NCBI GenBank assembly: GCA_003216415.1
Contig: QCIY01000005.1
Coordinates: forward strand, 1 to 64,000
Length of the DNA stretch: 64,000 nt
Source of the DNA: Prochlorococcus sp. AG-402-O16
GTDB lineage: Bacteria; Cyanobacteriota; Cyanobacteriia; PCC-6307; Cyanobiaceae
Direction of reading: 5' to 3'
The translations under genes were made by a program, and so were the position numbers. Shown in pieces: positions 63,917 to 64,000 of the stretch. The notes beneath the pieces are model-generated. The model was not told the origin of the DNA. It did not search any database and saw only the letters and a program-made list of their open reading frames with translations. Positions within the stretch are counted from its first letter, which is position 1. Every line of letters begins with the position of its first letter.

Positions 63917-64000
63917 TTAGGGTTTGAACACTTTTATTTTTGGTTTATTTGGATCAGTAAGATCAATATTATCTATTTTTTCATAAAAGTTATTTTCCTT
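63917..64000 (-). CDS. C-terminal end of a gene, probably ftsQ (partial)
   Basis: The minus frame running in from the window edge gives 27 codons ending KPKIKVFKP before the stop. The position directly upstream of ftsZ fits ftsQ, which often precedes ftsZ in cyanobacteria. The fragment is too short to show a domain, so the identity rests on gene order. Confidence 0.5.
   Translation of the reverse strand, partial: KENNFYEKIDNIDLTDPNKPKIKVFKP

Noticed and set aside
1-64000. Mobile elements, prophage genes and CRISPR arrays
   Set aside because: No transposase, integrase, phage structural gene or regularly spaced direct repeats were found.

Overview
The window looks like chromosome of a high-light-adapted Prochlorococcus. 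Base composition is very AT-rich throughout, intergenic gaps are short, and many genes start with GTG or TTG. The gene set is that of a streamlined oxygenic picocyanobacterium: a plant-type ferredoxin, a high-light-inducible protein, the photosystem II S4 protein, an NblS-type kinase, a ClpR/ClpP pair, and kaiB-kaiC with no kaiA. The genus is inferred from gene content and order; I could not run a search. I saw no transposase, integrase, prophage block or CRISPR array.

Layout. 1-6.9 kb is an accessory stretch with one fatty acid desaturase, a DUF805 protein, an EamA transporter and about fifteen very small genes, mostly single-span membrane peptides or short acidic proteins. 6.9-16.7 kb holds a HI0933-type flavoprotein, a GAF/zinc-ribbon protein, DUF2214 and DUF1643 proteins, a pirin, murD, an SDR dehydrogenase, and a divergent pair made of a lone NAD-ligase adenylation domain and a photolyase-like protein that begins in the FAD domain. 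16.7-24.3 kb has DoxX, a PPOX flavoprotein, a membrane methyltransferase-like protein, tRNA-Val(GAC), the PSII S4 protein, serA, prmA, petF with its terminator, and a lumenal pentapeptide protein.

24.4-34.5 kb carries rnz, a SpoIID-like protein, truB, a methyltransferase, rpmA/rplU, kaiB, kaiC, nblS and purD. 34.6-41.5 kb is one + strand run: purC, an Omp85 outer-membrane protein, lpxC, fabZ, lpxA, lpxB and msrA. It couples lipid A synthesis with outer-membrane assembly. 41.5-52.5 kb has pepA, a GIY-YIG protein, DUF1825, tyrS, pyrF, plsY, DUF3086, DUF3119, an MlaE permease, a GPH-family transporter, tRNA-Gly(UCC) and glgX. 52.5-54.9 kb holds a 628-base gap, hup, four small proteins and an HLIP gene. 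54.9-64 kb has cobD, ilvC, clpP, clpR, a PIN/TRAM protein, hemW, a divergent pilin-like protein, panB, the SRP RNA gene, ftsZ, and the last codons of a gene that is probably ftsQ.

The points most worth a second look are: (1) the divergent ligase-fragment/photolyase-like pair around 15.3 kb, which may be an unstudied DNA-repair module; (2) two small membrane proteins sharing an Asp-rich DDQDGG tail inside the small-gene island; (3) a KaiC with all phosphorylation residues although kaiA is absent; (4) a tRNA-Val whose residue 33 reads as C rather than the near-universal U; and (5) two short GC-rich islands that may encode structured RNA.
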